Part shown: one piece after another, positions 1-5,055 of the stretch
How the letters are laid out: the number at the start of each line of letters is the position of its first letter
Position numbering within the stretch: the stretch's first letter is position 1
From: Treponema sp.
Lineage (GTDB): Bacteria; Spirochaetota; Spirochaetia; Treponematales; Breznakiellaceae
Assembly: GCA_031274565.1 (NCBI GenBank)
Contig: JAISPY010000175.1
Span: 1 to 5,134 of the forward strand
Direction of reading: 5' to 3'
DNA: 5,134 bases
The notes under the pieces: model-generated
Seen by the model: the letters and a program-made list of their open reading frames with translations, nothing else
What the model was told of the DNA's origin: nothing
The model's database searches: none
Program-made: the position numbers and the translations under genes

Positions 1-1
1 T

Positions 2-190
2 GACGAGGCTATTTTTCTGGGCGACCGCGTTGTGGTAATGGCGAATAATCCGGGACGGATAAAAAAAATCATTCCGGTAGATTTACCCCGTCCGCGCGAC
101 CGTACCAGCATAGCATTTAGTTTATTACGAAAAATGGTATATCAGGAATTTTTTGACCACGATACAATTCCCGATGATTATACAATTTAG
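2..190 (+). CDS. ABC transporter ATP-binding protein, SsuB/TauB type (C-terminal end only)
   Basis: This is a partial gene that enters from the left edge. The last 62 residues are visible, read from base 2 to the TAG at 188-190. They begin DEAIFLGDRVVVM, which in this family lies just after the H-loop histidine (pattern THDxDEAxxLxDRVxVM), followed by NPGRI and a basic-proline stretch (DLPRPRDR). This is the usual C-terminal pattern of the cytoplasmic ATPases of nitrate/sulfonate/taurine importers. Walker A, signature and Walker B motifs lie outside the window. The protein would energise uptake together with a permease and a periplasmic binding protein, presumably encoded upstream. Its stop codon overlaps the Shine-Dalgarno of the next gene, so it belongs to the same operon as the nitrogenase-like genes. 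The family call is confident. The transported substrate cannot be read from this fragment. Confidence 0.85.
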   Translation, partial: DEAIFLGDRVVVMANNPGRIKKIIPVDLPRPRDRTSIAFSLLRKMVYQEFFDHDTIPDDYTI

Positions 191-195
191 GAGGA
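189..195 (+). promoter_or_regulatory. Shine-Dalgarno of the 57-residue gene, overlapping the ATPase stop
   Basis: AGGAGGA lies five bases before the ATG at 201 and shares two bases with the TAG stop of the ABC ATPase gene. This near-perfect site decides the start: an upstream in-frame ATG at 153 lies inside the ATPase gene and has no comparable site. Ribosomes ending the ATPase would sit directly on it, which favours coupled translation. Confidence 0.8.
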
Positions 196-200
196 ATACC

Positions 201-374
201 ATGAGTAGGGCAAACCAAGGACAAAAAGAAAAGGTACGGGACGAGGTGTATCTAAAAAAGCGAATGCTTGTAGCAGAATTACCCGCTCATAACAAAAGTG
301 AAGTCCCTGCCGGTAGCGTAAGCCCCAGCGGAAACCCTTTGAACAAGCGCGTCGAAGTGCAGGAGCCAGTATGA
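201..374 (+). CDS. Small charged hypothetical protein (57 aa) upstream of the NifH-like gene
   Basis: The protein begins MSRANQGQKEKV and ends VEVQEPV. I do not recognise a family. It is rich in lysine, arginine, glutamate and glutamine, has no cysteine, no hydrophobic membrane segment and no signal peptide, and is proline/serine-rich in the second half (residues about 36-45). That makes a soluble, perhaps partly disordered, cytoplasmic protein likely. Expression is well supported: a strong Shine-Dalgarno stands five bases upstream, and its TGA stop overlaps the ATG of the NifH-like gene in an ATGA junction. The position between importer and reductase suggests a role tied to the enzyme (chaperone, docking or regulatory subunit), or simply a translational leader. 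Both are inference. The reading frame is probably real; the function is unknown. Confidence 0.6.
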   Translation: MSRANQGQKEKVRDEVYLKKRMLVAELPAHNKSEVPAGSVSPSGNPLNKRVEVQEPV

Positions 375-1246
375 GCGGGCAAATTGGCAGGCATATTGCG
401 ATATATGGCAAGGGCGGAATCGGTAAATCGACCACGACGTCAAACATAAGCGCGGCCCTGGCGGAAGCCGGATACCGGGTAATTCAGATCGGCTGCGATC
501 CTAAAAGCGATTCCACGAACACCTTACGGGGAAATAATTACCTGCCTACGGTCTTGGACAGTTTGCGGGGAGGAACCAGGGTACATTTGCAGGATATATC
601 CATCCAGGGATTTAAGGGTGTGCTGTGCGTTGAATCCGGAGGACCGGTTCCAGGGGTCGGCTGTGCGGGAAGGGGCATAAACGCGGCGGTCAGCCTGCTG
701 CGGGAATTACAGTTATTCGAGGAATTCAAACCGGATTTTGTCTTATATGACGTACTGGGCGATGTAGTCTGCGGCGGGTTTGCCGTACCAATCCGTGATG
801 GTATAACTGACCGGGCTTTTGTGGTGAGTTCTTCTGATTTTATGGCCATCTACGCGGCCAATAATTTATTCAAGGCTATCAATAAATACGCCCCCACCGG
901 AGGCGCCAAACTGGGCGGCGTTATAGGAAACAGCCTGTCCGCGGCTTATTCCCAATCCATTATGGATGATTTCGCCGAGAGAACCGGAACCCAGGTGGTG
1001 GGGTATATTCCCCGATCCTTGGTGGTTTCTCAAAGCGAGCTATACGGGAAAACCGTTATCGAGGCGAGTCCTGATTCTGAACAGGCGGATCAGTATCGCG
1101 CCCTCGCAAAGTTCATTGCCGGTGAAAACAACCTGGTGGTGCCCAATCCGCTGGGCGTTACGGAACTGCGGGACTGGGCCAGGAATTGGGGAGACAAGAT
1201 ATACACCCTAGAGGCCGGGGTAGTTTCCGAAGGCGGGGCGATTTAA
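371..1246 (+). CDS. NifH-like iron protein (nitrogenase-like reductase, ATP-dependent electron donor)
   Basis: This is a 291-residue protein of the NifH/BchL/CfbC family, close to the usual NifH length (270-295). Visible motifs in order are a P-loop GKGGIGKST (13-21), switch I CDPKSDST (42-49), the ESGGPxPGVGCAGRG segment with cluster cysteine C98 and R101 (88-102), and switch II DVLGDVVCGGFA with cysteine C134 (127-138). In the family, a homodimer holds one [4Fe-4S] cluster between C98 and C134 of each chain and passes electrons to the component-1 partner as ATP is hydrolysed. R101 matches the arginine that is ADP-ribosylated in some NifH proteins. The next two genes encode the expected partner. 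The start at 371 has AGGAG at 361-365 and a 4-base ATGA overlap with the preceding gene. Divergence after switch II (VPIRDGITDRAFVVSSSDFMAIYAANN) looks more like the group IV nitrogenase-like proteins than true NifH. The subgroup assignment is from memory of the family, not from a tree. Confidence 0.92.
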   Translation: MSGQIGRHIAIYGKGGIGKSTTTSNISAALAEAGYRVIQIGCDPKSDSTNTLRGNNYLPTVLDSLRGGTRVHLQDISIQGFKGVLCVESGGPVPGVGCAGRGINAAVSLLRELQLFEEFKPDFVLYDVLGDVVCGGFAVPIRDGITDRAFVVSSSDFMAIYAANNLFKAINKYAPTGGAKLGGVIGNSLSAAYSQSIMDDFAERTGTQVVGYIPRSLVVSQSELYGKTVIEASPDSEQADQYRALAKFIAGENNLVVPNPLGVTELRDWARNWGDKIYTLEAGVVSEGGAI

Positions 1247-2658
1247 TGCCGGCATTTCTGGAAAACACCGTCATCTCCCGGGAGAAGCGCTTTTTTACCC
1301 TCTCCGCGTATCAGGGGAAAATACGGGACCTGCAAAACGAATGGACCGTGCCGGAACCGCACCAGCGGATCCGTACCCTGTCGCAGGCGAATTCCGATGA
1401 CATCCTTGAAGCCCTGCGGCTGCTGAGTACCATACCGGAAGCGGTAGTGGTTATACACGGGGTTATCGGCTGCGGCGCGGCCTGCCTGGATTTTTACCAG
1501 GGCTCTTCTGGCGTCTGGTATTCCACCGCGTTGCACGAGCGGGATACGATTCTTGGGGGAGATGAAAAACTCCGTCGGGTATTAGAACGGGCATACCGCG
1601 AACAGCATCCCCGAGCCATTTTTATCGTAGGGACCCCGGTGGTGGCCATCAATAATGACGATATTAATTCTGTCATTTTGGAACTGGAAGCGGAATTTGA
1701 TACCCGGATTATTTCTATCCCGAGCGACGGGTTTAAATCAAAAGTCGCGGTAAACGGCATTGATATAGTCCTCCACGCAATCGGCAAATATCTGGTGGAT
1801 ACGCCCACCGGAGGAAACGCCGCACCGGGGGAGGATTTTGTTAATCTCATAGCGGTTTCAGAAAACCGACGGGGAGTGGATGCCCTCGTTAGGCTGCTCA
1901 CGTCCATCGGCTGCAACGCCCATGGTATTCCCCGGTTTTCCCCGCTCAGCCGGATCGCCCGGGCCGGGGAAGCGAAAGCGTCCATCGCCATCAATGATTC
2001 CCGGGCGGATGTTTTTCTGCGGGGATTAGCGGAAAAAACCGGCGTTGTTTTCGCGGAAAGCAGAACCCCGGTAGGCATCACCGCTACATCCGCATGGCTC
2101 TTAACACTGGGGAAACTGATACACCGGGAGGAAGCGGCACAGGAGCGTATCAATACCGAAACCAAAAAATGGAGACCGGTTTTTTCAAAAAAGCCCCTTG
2201 CGGGCAAACGGTTTTTTATAAGCCTGCCTGCGGAGGAAGCGGCGGAAACCGCCTTGTTTCTGGAAGCGCTAGGGGCGGACATTACGGGCATCTCCATTGA
2301 CGCGGCGGATGAAACCAACCGGGAAGCCCTTACGCGGCTTTCAGGGGATCTTTTTGTCCATGTGGGAAACGGACAGCCCTTTGAACTGGCCAATATGGTG
2401 AGCAAAGACCCCCCGGATTTTTATATCACCGGGAACGGAAGCGCTGCCTGGGCGCTCGAGTTTGGGGTTCTTCCGGTAGCGCTGGAATATCAAACCCTGT
2501 ACGGCTATGAAGGCGCGGCGGAGTTGCTGCAAAGCATCCAAGCCGCCGGGACACGGCGGGGATTCGCGGATTATCTGTTTGCCAATCCCCGGCATCCCTA
2601 TAAAGCGTCCTGGCTGAAAAAGAACGCTAATTGGCACATTAAACAGGAAGTAACCTAG
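1246..2658 (+). CDS. NifD-like subunit of a nitrogenase-like reductase (component 1, divergent)
   Basis: This is a 470-residue protein of the nitrogenase component 1 (Oxidored_nitro) superfamily. Support comes from HGVIGCGAAC (71-80), matching the second P-cluster cysteine region; the HERDTILGGDEKL block (97-109); AIFIVGTPVVAINNDDI (124-140), matching the third-cysteine/IGDD region; and a late PDFYITGNGSAAWALEFGV segment, as in the third Rossmann subdomain. Only three cysteines are present: C76, C80 and one in SIGCNAHG. The first P-cluster cysteine is absent, since no cysteine lies in the 75 residues before C76. The third is replaced around P131. No equivalents of the FeMo-cofactor ligands C275 and H442 are evident: the H442 region reads ALEYQTLYGYEG. 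It should pair with the K-like product and receive electrons from the NifH-like protein. The start is the ATG in the TAATG overlap with the NifH-like stop, with a GC-rich purine tract AGGCGGGG at 1231-1238. A longer reading from 1186 would overlap the NifH-like gene by 61 bases and is less likely. Confidence 0.88.
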   Translation: MPAFLENTVISREKRFFTLSAYQGKIRDLQNEWTVPEPHQRIRTLSQANSDDILEALRLLSTIPEAVVVIHGVIGCGAACLDFYQGSSGVWYSTALHERDTILGGDEKLRRVLERAYREQHPRAIFIVGTPVVAINNDDINSVILELEAEFDTRIISIPSDGFKSKVAVNGIDIVLHAIGKYLVDTPTGGNAAPGEDFVNLIAVSENRRGVDALVRLLTSIGCNAHGIPRFSPLSRIARAGEAKASIAINDSRADVFLRGLAEKTGVVFAESRTPVGITATSAWLLTLGKLIHREEAAQERINTETKKWRPVFSKKPLAGKRFFISLPAEEAAETALFLEALGADITGISIDAADETNREALTRLSGDLFVHVGNGQPFELANMVSKDPPDFYITGNGSAAWALEFGVLPVALEYQTLYGYEGAAELLQSIQAAGTRRGFADYLFANPRHPYKASWLKKNANWHIKQEVT

Positions 2659-2659
2659 T

Positions 2660-3967
2660 ATGTATGCGGGTATTGAAAAATCCAGGATCGGCTGTAACCT
2701 GCACGGGGCGCTGCAAACGGTAATGGGAATTGCAGGGGTGGTTCCGATTGTTCACTCCACGCCGGGCTGCGCCATCCAGCAATTTTACGCGGCCTGGGCG
2801 GGTGGGATCCTAAGCCCGTATTGGTCAGGATTCGAGACGCCCGCCTCCAATGTCTATGAAAAACAGATCATTTTCGGAGGCGCGTCCCGTCTGCGGGAAC
2901 AGATGAAAAACACCGTCAAAGTTTTCCACGGGGACCTGTATGTGGTCCTATCCGGCTGTGAAGCGGAGATGGTCGGGGATGATAGTTCCTCCATGACCGC
3001 GGAATTAGCCGAACAGGGGGTAAGCGTCATCTGTTATGAGAGCGCAGGGTTCAAGGGTGATGTATACCGCGGGTATGCGGGTGTGGTAGACGCCATTTTC
3101 TCGCAACTGCCTGCGGTAAGTTCCCTTTCCGGGAAAACCGAAAAAAACCTCGTCAATATTCTGGGGCTTATTCCGGGCCAGGATCTGTGCTGGCAGGGAA
3201 ACCTCCAGGAGATTCAGCGTATTCTCGGTTCTTTGGGGGTGCAGGTTAATACCTTGTTTGGGTATGGGCAAACCATAGCGGACTGGAAGCGCGCCTATCA
3301 GGCTGAACTCACTATTGTCCTGTCCCAATGGGGTTTGAAGGCAGCTGAAACCCTGCGGAGTACCTACGGCATTCCCTATGTGGAGGCGTATGGCGCTTTT
3401 TTAGGGGAAGAAGAAACCGCGTTATTCGTGCATAAGATCGCGGCGCTGCTCTCCCTAGACACTGAAAAAATAAAACCCTATCTGCGCGGTGAAAAGGAAC
3501 GGTTTATCCATGCCCTGCGGCAGTTGACCGAATATTATGTTACCTATCCCTATCAAAAAGAATGGGTGATGGTGGGTGATGCAGGAACCATTCGGCGATA
3601 CGGTACATTTCTGAACCGGGTCTTGGGGTTTTCGTTAAAGCGGGCGATAGTTACGGACGCCCCAGCAGGTGAAGAAACGCCGGAGCCGTCGGAAGACCTG
3701 GCGGCATTGGCGGAGCATATTTCTTTTTCCAAAGACAGCGGGGAAATCGCGGCGCTTATCGCGGACTCCAAGGCCGGCCTCGTGCTGGGCAGCGGTTTGG
3801 AACAAGACGTCGCACGGCGTTTGGGTATTCCCCATCTGATTGTATCGTATCCATCTGAAGCTGCGGTCATACTAAACCGCTGTGATGTGGGATACACCGG
3901 CGCGCTTACAGTCTTGGAACAGGTGAGTAACCTTATCATTGCCCATGAACGGTGTACCGCACGATGA
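2660..3967 (+). CDS. NifK-like subunit of a nitrogenase-like reductase (component 1)
   Basis: This is a 435-residue nitrogenase component 1 protein. It has all three P-cluster-type cysteines: C12 in SRIGCNLHGA, C37 in HSTPGCAIQ and C100 in VLSGCEAEMVGDD. The 25-residue C12-C37 spacing equals that of NifK (C70-C95), and C37-C100 is 63 against 58. The N-terminal extension of true NifK is missing, so the first cysteine sits only 12 residues in. A GDAGTIRRYGTFL block at about 306-318 resembles the NifK GD...FL segment, and the C-terminus RRLGIPHLIVSYPSEAAV...VGYTGALTVLEQ matches the NifK IP...FGYQGGLNVL region. It should form a heterotetramer with the D-like product and hold an Fe-S cluster at the interface. 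The gene starts one base after the D-like stop, with AGGAAG at 2645-2650. Its unequal cysteine set compared with the D-like partner is notable. Family assignment is strong; the reaction is unknown. Confidence 0.9.
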   Translation: MYAGIEKSRIGCNLHGALQTVMGIAGVVPIVHSTPGCAIQQFYAAWAGGILSPYWSGFETPASNVYEKQIIFGGASRLREQMKNTVKVFHGDLYVVLSGCEAEMVGDDSSSMTAELAEQGVSVICYESAGFKGDVYRGYAGVVDAIFSQLPAVSSLSGKTEKNLVNILGLIPGQDLCWQGNLQEIQRILGSLGVQVNTLFGYGQTIADWKRAYQAELTIVLSQWGLKAAETLRSTYGIPYVEAYGAFLGEEETALFVHKIAALLSLDTEKIKPYLRGEKERFIHALRQLTEYYVTYPYQKEWVMVGDAGTIRRYGTFLNRVLGFSLKRAIVTDAPAGEETPEPSEDLAALAEHISFSKDSGEIAALIADSKAGLVLGSGLEQDVARRLGIPHLIVSYPSEAAVILNRCDVGYTGALTVLEQVSNLIIAHERCTAR

Positions 3968-4270
3968 TGATACCCATGCCGTGCGTATTCGGCTTTATAG
4001 ATGGTACCAGGTATCTTCACTCCCCTTGATTGGGTGGCTGTTTTCAGAACAGATACTTTATCGCCCCCTATTGTTTAGCATCCTGAAATTCCTAGGGCCT
4101 GTTCACACTACGCAAAGTGATACCGATGATCGCTACATTTTGCCAGCCCTGGTCGCCGTTCCTGCGGAACGGATGCTTCGCAATGCCCTTATTCGTGTTG
4201 GCAAAACGTCGTCAACAACCGGAACGTTATGTGCAATAATTTTTCAAAGAAAATGCATCGCATAAGAGAA
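3968..4270 (+). other. Unassigned region downstream of the K-like gene
   Basis: I see no recognisable gene here. The frame continuing from 3939 inside the K-like gene stays open to a TAA at 4263-4265 and would give a 108-residue protein (VRIRLYRWYQ... LRNALIRVGK...). It has no convincing ribosome binding site, starts inside the K-like gene, and I recognise no family in it. A second candidate begins with an ATGA overlap at the K-like stop (3964) but ends after 21 codons at 4029. A compact hairpin lies at 4156-4172. The minus strand is also partly open. The stretch could be degraded mobile DNA, a decayed operon gene, or ordinary spacer. I cannot tell which. Confidence 0.4.
4156..4172 (+). repeat. 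Short perfect hairpin (7-bp stem, 3-base loop)
   Basis: CCGTTCC and GGAACGG flank a TGC loop. The stem is GC-rich and perfect, but no T-run follows on either strand, so it is not a textbook intrinsic terminator. It lies about 190 bases beyond the K-like stop. It could contribute to termination or message stability, or be part of a small repeat element. Confidence 0.45.
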
Positions 4271-4272
4271 TA

Positions 4273-4281
4273 TGTTATAAT
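4273..4281 (+). promoter_or_regulatory. Extended -10 promoter for the DUF3795-like gene
   Basis: TGTTATAAT gives a TGn extension directly before a perfect TATAAT at 4276-4281. No good -35 hexamer is found 16-18 bases upstream (ATGCAT at 4253-4258), which is acceptable for extended -10 promoters. It lies in an AT-rich stretch 34 bases before the ATG at 4315, and an AGGCGGA ribosome binding site follows at 4298-4304. The promoter is a prediction from consensus only. Confidence 0.6.
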
Positions 4282-4314
4282 AAAAAAATAAATTTATAGG
4301 CGGAATAAAATAAT

Positions 4315-4446
4315 ATGGAAGAATATATAAGAAAAAATCATGATTTTTCTCTTTGTGGATTAAATTGTGCATTATGTCCAAATTTTCATATTCATACAAA
4401 TGGAAAAGTCAGATACCCCCGGCAAAGCCGGGGGCATGATTGGTGA
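4315..4446 (+). pseudogene. DUF3795-like protein, truncated by the IS200-like element
   Basis: The first ~31 codons read MEEYIRKNHDFSLCGLNC, then ALCPNFHIHTNGK. The CGLNCALCP cysteine motif (C14, C18, C21) followed by a short histidine-containing stretch is typical of the N-terminus of DUF3795 family proteins, small cysteine-rich proteins of unknown function that may bind metal. AGGCGGA at 4298-4304, ten bases before the ATG, and an extended -10 promoter at 4273-4281 support the start. After about codon 31-32 the sequence runs into the hairpin end of the IS element, and the frame closes at a TGA (4444-4446) inside it, giving 43 codons of which the last dozen are element-encoded. Intact relatives are much longer. 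The gene is strikingly AT-rich compared with the operon upstream, which suggests a different origin. No continuation is visible on the other side of the element. Confidence 0.65.
4416..4434. repeat. IS end hairpin 1 (8-bp perfect stem, AAA loop)
   Basis: CCCCCGGC and GCCGGGGG flank AAA. This is the outermost of three hairpins past the 3' end of tnpA, adjoining the broken DUF3795-like gene. By analogy with IS200/IS605 elements it is the likely right-end structure bound by TnpA. It may also stop transcripts entering or leaving the element. Confidence 0.7.
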
Positions 4447-4455
4447 ACCGCTCAA
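4443..4455 (+). repeat. 13-bp inverted repeat, copy 1
   Basis: GTGAACCGCTCAA, within the hairpin-2 region at the tnpA 3' side of the element. Its exact reverse complement is at 4945-4957. Confidence 0.75.
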
Positions 4456-4462
4456 AGCGGTT
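4446..4462. repeat. IS end hairpin 2 (6-bp stem, TCAAA loop)
   Basis: AACCGC and GCGGTT flank TCAAA. Its left arm belongs to a 13-base sequence (4443-4455) that recurs as a perfect inverted copy at 4945-4957, inside the stem-loop before tnpA. Confidence 0.65.
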
Positions 4463-4471
4463 TGTTCTGGT

Positions 4472-4487
4472 TCCGCCTAAAGGCGGA
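4472..4487. terminator. IS end hairpin 3, possible tnpA transcript terminator
   Basis: TCCGCCT and AGGCGGA pair around AA (effectively CCGCC-TAAA-GGCGG). It sits nine bases beyond the tnpA stop on the - strand. No clear T-run follows, so intrinsic termination is possible but not certain. A structural role as an element end is the alternative. Confidence 0.45.
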
Positions 4488-4495
4488 GCTTGTGT

Positions 4496-4921
4496 TTAGT
4501 TAGCTTTGAACAGTTCCCGTTTGTCTTCCTCTTCGTGCTCCCGGATATCTTGCTTGATTGCTTCCTCATCTCCTCCTACCGTTGATACGAAATATCCGCT
4601 TGCCCAGCAGTTTTGTCCCGTGCAATCCTTCCGTTTCCCCAAATAGGTTCGGGCTATCGTTAGGGCACTTGTTCCCGTGATATATCCAACCACTGCGGAT
4701 ACTGCATAGGTGGGCGGTAGCTCTCTCAGCATATGGACAGGATCGGGGCATACATGCCCCTCCCGTATCCGGCTTGCTCGTTGCCGTGCCAGTTCGTGGA
4801 ACACGTTCCCCAGGTAGTTTGCCCCTCCGCCCTATAATTGCTTCTGCCGACATTTCGGTATCTATACTATAGGGTACTTGCAATCCCATACGCTCTGGGT
4901 TAACCTATTAAGGTCGTTCAT
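4496..4921 (-). pseudogene. tnpA: IS200-type TnpA transposase (Y1, HUH superfamily), inactivated
   Basis: Read on the - strand from the ATG at 4921-4919, the frame gives 141 codons, the normal TnpA length, and aligns throughout with IS200-type transposases: MNDLNRLTQSVWDCKYPIV at the start, VCPDPVHML at about 57-65, AVSAVVGYITGTSAL, then GYFVSTVG carrying the catalytic tyrosine, and an acidic/basic C-terminus. It is broken three ways. Codon 20 is TAG (4862-4864) where the family has the tryptophan of KYHIVWIPK. Codon 30 is TAG (4832-4834) where a tyrosine is usual. The HUH motif reads PVH instead of HVH, so the first metal-binding histidine is proline at codon 61. There is no frameshift, only substitutions. 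The intact protein would cut and join single-stranded element DNA at its hairpins. The open stretch from 4804 to 4496 is merely the part after the second stop and is unlikely to be a functional protein. Confidence 0.85.
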
Positions 4922-4927
4922 CCATGC

Positions 4928-4966
4928 CTCCTATCGTTTGAACGTTGAGCGGTTCACTGATAGGAG
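4928..4966 (-). promoter_or_regulatory. Stem-loop sequestering the tnpA Shine-Dalgarno
   Basis: CTCCTATC (4928-4935) and GATAGGAG (4959-4966) form an 8-bp perfect stem. In the tnpA message (- strand), the downstream arm contains most of the AGGAGG Shine-Dalgarno (4932-4927), five bases before the ATG at 4921. The stem would bury the ribosome binding site. This is the known strategy of IS200, whose leader hairpin blocks transposase translation. The same DNA may serve as the left-end structure for TnpA. Confidence 0.65.
4945..4957 (-). repeat. 13-bp inverted repeat, copy 2
   Basis: TTGAGCGGTTCAC on the + strand, the exact reverse complement of 4443-4455. It occupies the loop of the stem-loop that covers the tnpA ribosome binding site, so the two ends of a tnpA transcript could pair with each other here. 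Confidence 0.75.
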
Positions 4967-5025
4967 AGCATGTCTTATACTCCCGTAATCAATGTCAACA
5001 AGTTAAGGCTCTGGACCAGCAATTC

Positions 5026-5043
5026 TCATTTTAGAAAAAATGA
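5026..5043. repeat. AT-rich hairpin (7-bp stem, 4-base loop)
   Basis: TCATTTT and AAAATGA flank AGAA. It lies just before the partial frame at the right edge. It could be an operator, part of a terminal repeat of another element, or chance in AT-rich DNA. Confidence 0.35.
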
Positions 5044-5055
5044 TATGATGCAGGG

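Larger units (their letters stand above)
4409..4985 (-). mobile_element. IS200/IS605-type insertion sequence, degenerate (approximate ends)
   Basis: This is a single-gene element with an IS200-type tnpA on the - strand, a set of hairpins past its 3' end (4416-4487) and a stem-loop just before its start (4928-4966). That is the architecture of IS200-like elements that move by single-strand transfer without long terminal inverted repeats. No tnpB follows. The left boundary is placed where the DUF3795-like reading breaks (about 4406-4412). The right boundary is uncertain and is set by the end of recognisable structure and a weak 11-of-14 similarity between 4408-4421 and 4972-4985. At about 575 bases it is slightly shorter than a typical IS200 (about 700). 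tnpA is inactivated, so movement would need a transposase supplied in trans. Confidence 0.7.

Noticed and set aside
1494..2405. Long open frame on the - strand opposite the D-like gene (303 codons)
   Set aside because: It lies entirely within the well-supported D-like gene, is serine/arginine-rich as antisense frames of GC-biased genes often are, and shows no family signature.
371..3967. True nitrogenase (nifHDK)
   Set aside because: The D-like subunit lacks two of the three P-cluster cysteines and both FeMo-cofactor ligands, and the K-like subunit lacks the NifK N-terminal extension.
371..3967. Cfb-type (coenzyme F430) or chlorophyll-type reductase
   Set aside because: CfbD acts as a single component-1 protein, whereas two different component-1 subunits are present here. 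No tetrapyrrole genes are seen, and the neighbour is an ABC importer. Not fully excluded without a tree.
4416..4487. CRISPR-like array
   Set aside because: The units are different inverted repeats, not direct repeats with regular spacers, and they adjoin an IS transposase gene.
4832..4864. TAG recoded as an amino acid in tnpA
   Set aside because: The ABC ATPase and the D-like gene in the same window both end with TAG at well-supported stops, and tnpA has also lost an HUH histidine, so simple decay explains the TAG codons.
4566..4889. 107-codon - strand frame overlapping tnpA
   Set aside because: It is a shifted frame over the tnpA pseudogene; the recognisable transposase sequence is in the other frame throughout.
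4974..4998. TTGACA/TATAAG promoter on the - strand for tnpA
   Set aside because: The two hexamers are only 13 bases apart, too close for a normal sigma-70 promoter, and the alternative -10 at 17 bases (AGACAT) is poor.
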